A DNA stretch of 15,205 bases from Crenarchaeota archaeon SCGC AAA471-B05 (GTDB lineage: Archaea; Thermoproteota; Thermoprotei; Gearchaeales; Gearchaeaceae): contig AQYM01000025.1 of the NCBI GenBank assembly GCA_000380705.1, positions 21,152 to 36,356 of the forward strand. The letters run 5' to 3'. Positions 13,258 to 15,205 of this stretch are shown in pieces. The translations under genes were made by a program, and so were the position numbers. A model generated the notes under the pieces. It was not told the origin of the DNA and made no database searches. It saw nothing but the letters and a program-made list of their open reading frames with translations. The stretch's first letter is position 1; each line of letters opens with the position of its first letter.

Positions 13258-14408
13258 CTATATTTTAACAGTATTTCCTTAGTTTTGTTTACTATTTCTT
13301 CGTATGGATATATCCACTTTTCTTTATATAATTCAAACGGAATGTATTTTACTTTAGAAGTTGTTATGTCTAAATTAACTATTTTAAAATCTGCTAAAAC
13401 TTTATTTTCGCTTAACTTTAATAAAAATCTTACCAAATTATTAAATTCTTTGTGGGGAAGTATTAAATAAGAACAAAGAGAAGGAGAATTTTTAACTGTA
13501 GCCATAGAATATAAAAATGGCTTAGTTTTAACAGATTCTATAAATATGTTTCTATATTCATAATTTTCAAATTGTAATACCGCAAATAAATAATCTAAAT
13601 TCTTAACATCCTCTTTATTATAAGGTAAAAGATATATAAAGTCGATTAATATTTTACTTGGAATAATATGCTTGGTATAATGATATTTAACTAAAGGAAT
13701 AGATATTTTAGTCTTTTCAGATATTTCTTTAAGTTTTCTAAGAGGATTTTGATGCAATAATTCTAGAATCTTTATATCCGTTTCATCATATGGATATAAA
13801 TATTTTAAAGGTGTTTTATACTCTCCTGTATATTTTTTAGTTAATATATCATTTGTTAATTCTTCCCAATTAAATATCGAGGTTCCTTTTTTGAAGTTAT
13901 ACCAATCAAAACCTATACTTTTACCTATATTATTTTCTATAGGATAAATTTCCCAAGACTTAACAATTTTAGAATTTTTAATTAAATCCACATATTCTTC
14001 AAAATTTTTTCTAGATTCTGAAGGAATAATTGCTTGAATAATATAGGTGCTTTCTCCTGCAGTTCCTTTTAAAACACCAGTTATATAAGGATTTGTTTCT
14101 AATATTTCTTCAAAAGCTTTATTGTAATAAATATTTGTTTTAAATATTATTATTATTTCTTCCAATCCTAGTAAATTCAAATCAAAATATAAATACATAT
14201 CTAAGTATTCCTTTTTTAAAAGCTGATTTAACCTATATTTTAAATCCGTATAGGTTATATCGATTTGTTTTGCTTTTAATTCACGATGTATTTCTAAAAT
14301 GCTTTCCCTTATTCCTTTGCTATACAACAAGTTTAATGCTTCCACATCTTCTTTAACTATTTTTGTAGTTCTTCCTACTATCTTAAACTCATTTATACGA
14401 AATTTCAT
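13254..14408 (-). CDS. double-length Lrp/AsnC-like winged-helix regulator
   Basis: 384 residues, about twice the length of an Lrp/AsnC protein (about 150), apparently by duplication of the whole unit. First unit: winged helix at about 17-70 (KEDVEALNLLYSKGIRESIL) followed by a RAM-like alpha/beta part at 75-155. Second unit: winged helix at 207-250 (YDETDIKILELLHQNPLRKL, KEISEKTKISIPLVKYHYTK), the better match to AsnC, followed by another alpha/beta part at 270-345. One chain could thus act as a pseudo-dimer on DNA. The ATG at 14408 has a TATA box upstream (14435-14444). Genes of this kind are common in Sulfolobales; the ligand and targets are unknown. It may regulate the divergent OB-fold gene or itself. 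Confidence 0.75.
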   Translation of the reverse strand: MKFRINEFKIVGRTTKIVKEDVEALNLLYSKGIRESILEIHRELKAKQIDITYTDLKYRLNQLLKKEYLDMYLYFDLNLLGLEEIIIIFKTNIYYNKAFEEILETNPYITGVLKGTAGESTYIIQAIIPSESRKNFEEYVDLIKNSKIVKSWEIYPIENNIGKSIGFDWYNFKKGTSIFNWEELTNDILTKKYTGEYKTPLKYLYPYDETDIKILELLHQNPLRKLKEISEKTKISIPLVKYHYTKHIIPSKILIDFIYLLPYNKEDVKNLDYLFAVLQFENYEYRNIFIESVKTKPFLYSMATVKNSPSLCSYLILPHKEFNNLVRFLLKLSENKVLADFKIVNLDITTSKVKYIPFELYKEKWIYPYEEIVNKTKEILLKYR

Positions 14409-14434
14409 TTTTAATTAATTATTAGCATTTTTCT

Positions 14435-14444
14435 TATATTTAAA
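14435..14444 (-). promoter_or_regulatory. TATA box of the regulator operon
   Basis: On the minus strand TTTAAATATA sits about 27-36 bases upstream of the ATG at 14408, giving a transcript with a leader of only a few bases. Confidence 0.45.
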
Positions 14445-14509
14445 ATTTTATTTTTAAAGTGTTATATATACATATACTTACGTATTACCAAAAAATCAAA
14501 AAAAAGAGG

Positions 14510-14517
14510 TTTAATAG
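14510..14517 (+). promoter_or_regulatory. TATA box of the OB-fold gene
   Basis: TTTAATAG, preceded by a purine-rich GAGG as in a BRE, is centred about 25 bases before the ATG at 14538. Confidence 0.4.
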
Positions 14518-14537
14518 TTTTTCTCTTTACATTTATT

Positions 14538-14807
14538 ATGTTTGAAAATAAATTAATCACTCTAAACCTAGAAGTTATTGAAAAAACTGAAGAAAAAATA
14601 GTATTAACAAAGTGGGGTTACAAGAGACATGTAAAAGCAATTTGTAAAAATGGCTCTGAAAAAATAATTTTAAATTTATGGGGAAATCAAGTAGATAAAA
14701 TAAATATAGGAGATAAAATAATAGTTAAAGGATTTATAATAAAAATAAAAGGTGAATCTCATTTTAATGTTCCAAAAAGTGGAAAAATTTTAAAAGTAAA
14801 GCTTTAA
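14538..14807 (+). CDS. small OB-fold nucleic-acid-binding protein (SSB/RPA-like)
   Basis: 89 residues that fit one OB fold of the archaeal single-strand binding / RPA class: an opening strand LITLNLEVIEKTEEKI, a central LNLWGNQVDKINIGDKIIVK then GFIIKIKG, and a closing SHFNVPKSGKILKV. The LWGNQVDKINIGDKIIVKG block is the usual W-x-(N/D)-x ... GD ... VKG signature. It lacks the acidic tail of the main crenarchaeal SSB and is shorter, so it may be an accessory SSB-like protein that binds DNA or RNA. It stands alone, divergent from the regulator operon. Confidence 0.75.
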   Translation: MFENKLITLNLEVIEKTEEKIVLTKWGYKRHVKAICKNGSEKIILNLWGNQVDKINIGDKIIVKGFIIKIKGESHFNVPKSGKILKVKL

Positions 14808-14843
14808 GTGATTTAAAAATTTTTCAAGAGTAAAAATAGGTAA

Positions 14844-14852
14844 TTTTTATAC
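14844..14852 (+). promoter_or_regulatory. TATA box of the pilin-like gene
   Basis: TTTTTATAC is centred about 25 bases before the ATG at 14873, which supports that start and a leaderless transcript. Confidence 0.5.
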
Positions 14853-14872
14853 CTTTTTATTAGAAATTTTTG

Positions 14873-15106
14873 ATGAAAAAGATAATAAAAAACAAAAAAG
14901 CCTCTCCATTAGTAGAAGAAGGACTTTTGCTAGGAATCGCAGCTGTTGCATTTACAATAATATTAAGCATAGTAGCAGGAATTTTGATGGGTATACAAAG
15001 TTACTTTAATTCAGTTTCAAACAATGCTGTAAATTCCTTTAACGATTTCTTAAAACAAATAAACGATATATTAACTGAAATAGCAAGGAAACTTGGAATA
15101 GTTTAA
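14873..15106 (+). CDS. small pilin-like protein with class III signal peptide
   Basis: 77 residues. A basic leader (MKKIIKNKKA) is followed by SPLVEEGLLLGIAAVAFTII and LSIVAGI, the pattern cut by the archaeal prepilin peptidase PibD/ArlK: cleavage after Ala10 leaves Glu at +5, as in type IV pilins, before the hydrophobic assembly helix. The mature protein of about 67 residues has only a short polar and helical head (NSVSNNAVNSFNDFLKQIND), so it resembles Flp-type minor pilins or small flagellin-like proteins rather than a full archaellin. I chose ATG 14873 over the TTG three bases earlier because of the TATA spacing. No assembly ATPase is in the window. Confidence 0.75.
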   Translation: MKKIIKNKKASPLVEEGLLLGIAAVAFTIILSIVAGILMGIQSYFNSVSNNAVNSFNDFLKQINDILTEIARKLGIV

Positions 15107-15119
15107 ATTTTTCTTTTTC
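15107..15119 (+). terminator. poly-T terminator after the pilin-like gene
   Basis: ATTTTTCTTTTTC directly follows the stop codon, two T5 runs without a hairpin, the usual form of a crenarchaeal terminator. Confidence 0.45.
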
Positions 15120-15138
15120 ACTTATATATTAAAATTGA

Positions 15139-15205
15139 ATGCGAGAAGAGATTTTAATAATCCATGAAAACGAAGTTTTATTGGTAAGTGGTCCTGCATC
15201 TGTTA
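15139..15205 (+). CDS. partial gene at right edge, possibly Clp1/Grc3-type polynucleotide kinase
   Basis: From ATG 15139 the frame is open to the window end and reads MREEILIIHENEVLLVSGPA then SV. A strand ending in LLVxGPA is found at the N-terminus of archaeal Clp1/Grc3-like polynucleotide kinases, so that is my best guess, but 22 residues cannot settle it. A TGA immediately upstream fixes this as the earliest start. The only obvious TATA (CTTATATATT, 15121-15130) is too close to this ATG for a leaderless start. Confidence 0.35.
   Translation, partial: MREEILIIHENEVLLVSGPASV

Noticed and set aside
1..15205. tRNA genes or CRISPR repeats
   Set aside because: No cloverleaf-like GC-rich segment with a T-loop GTTCRANNC box and no regularly spaced repeats were found by eye.

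Overview
The window is very AT-rich. Most genes begin directly at an ATG that has a TATA-like box 24-30 bases upstream (leaderless transcripts), while genes inside operons overlap by 1-4 bases or follow a GAGGTG-type Shine-Dalgarno. With an archaeal ba3-type CoxB relic, a DUF6159-like protein, a PhoH/KH ATPase, a class III (pilin-type) signal peptide and an archaeal-looking OB-fold protein, this points to a low-GC thermophilic crenarchaeon (Thermoproteota, Sulfolobales/Acidilobales-like; a Caldisphaera-type genome would fit). The genus cannot be fixed from the sequence alone.

Region 1 (1-5544) is a decaying zone around two intact genes. The intact genes are the 3' part of a polytopic, histidine-rich membrane protein resembling the heme-copper oxidase superfamily (2-1120) and a class V aminotransferase (1748-2890, minus). 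Around them I can reconstruct six broken genes by reading across frames: a small gene split at an AT-repeat (1161-1335), a C-terminal membrane-protein remnant with a UGA interruption (1314-1544, minus), an O-methyltransferase (3408-3766), a DUF6159-like membrane protein with two frameshifts (3767-5010, minus), a ba3-type cytochrome oxidase subunit II that has lost a CuA histidine (about 5021-5362), and the first 20 codons of what was probably oxidase subunit I (5367-5429). The picture is loss of an aerobic terminal oxidase.

Region 2 (5545-12933) is the most interesting part. It holds two overlapping paralogous zinc-ribbon membrane proteins, several small membrane proteins on both strands, a glycosylation-rich cell-surface protein, a helical protein translationally coupled to an SPFH protein with three zinc ribbons, and a PhoH-type ATPase with two KH domains. 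The zinc-ribbon membrane protein plus SPFH/zinc-ribbon combination recalls the bacterial YdjG/YdjI (PspA-recruiting) membrane-stress locus. I infer a membrane-organising or envelope-stress module in which the helical protein may occupy the place of PspA.

Region 3 (12943-15205) holds a two-gene minus-strand operon (a duplicated Lrp/AsnC-like regulator and a small coiled-coil protein), a small OB-fold nucleic-acid-binding protein, a short pilin-like protein with a class III signal peptide, and the start of a gene that runs off the window.
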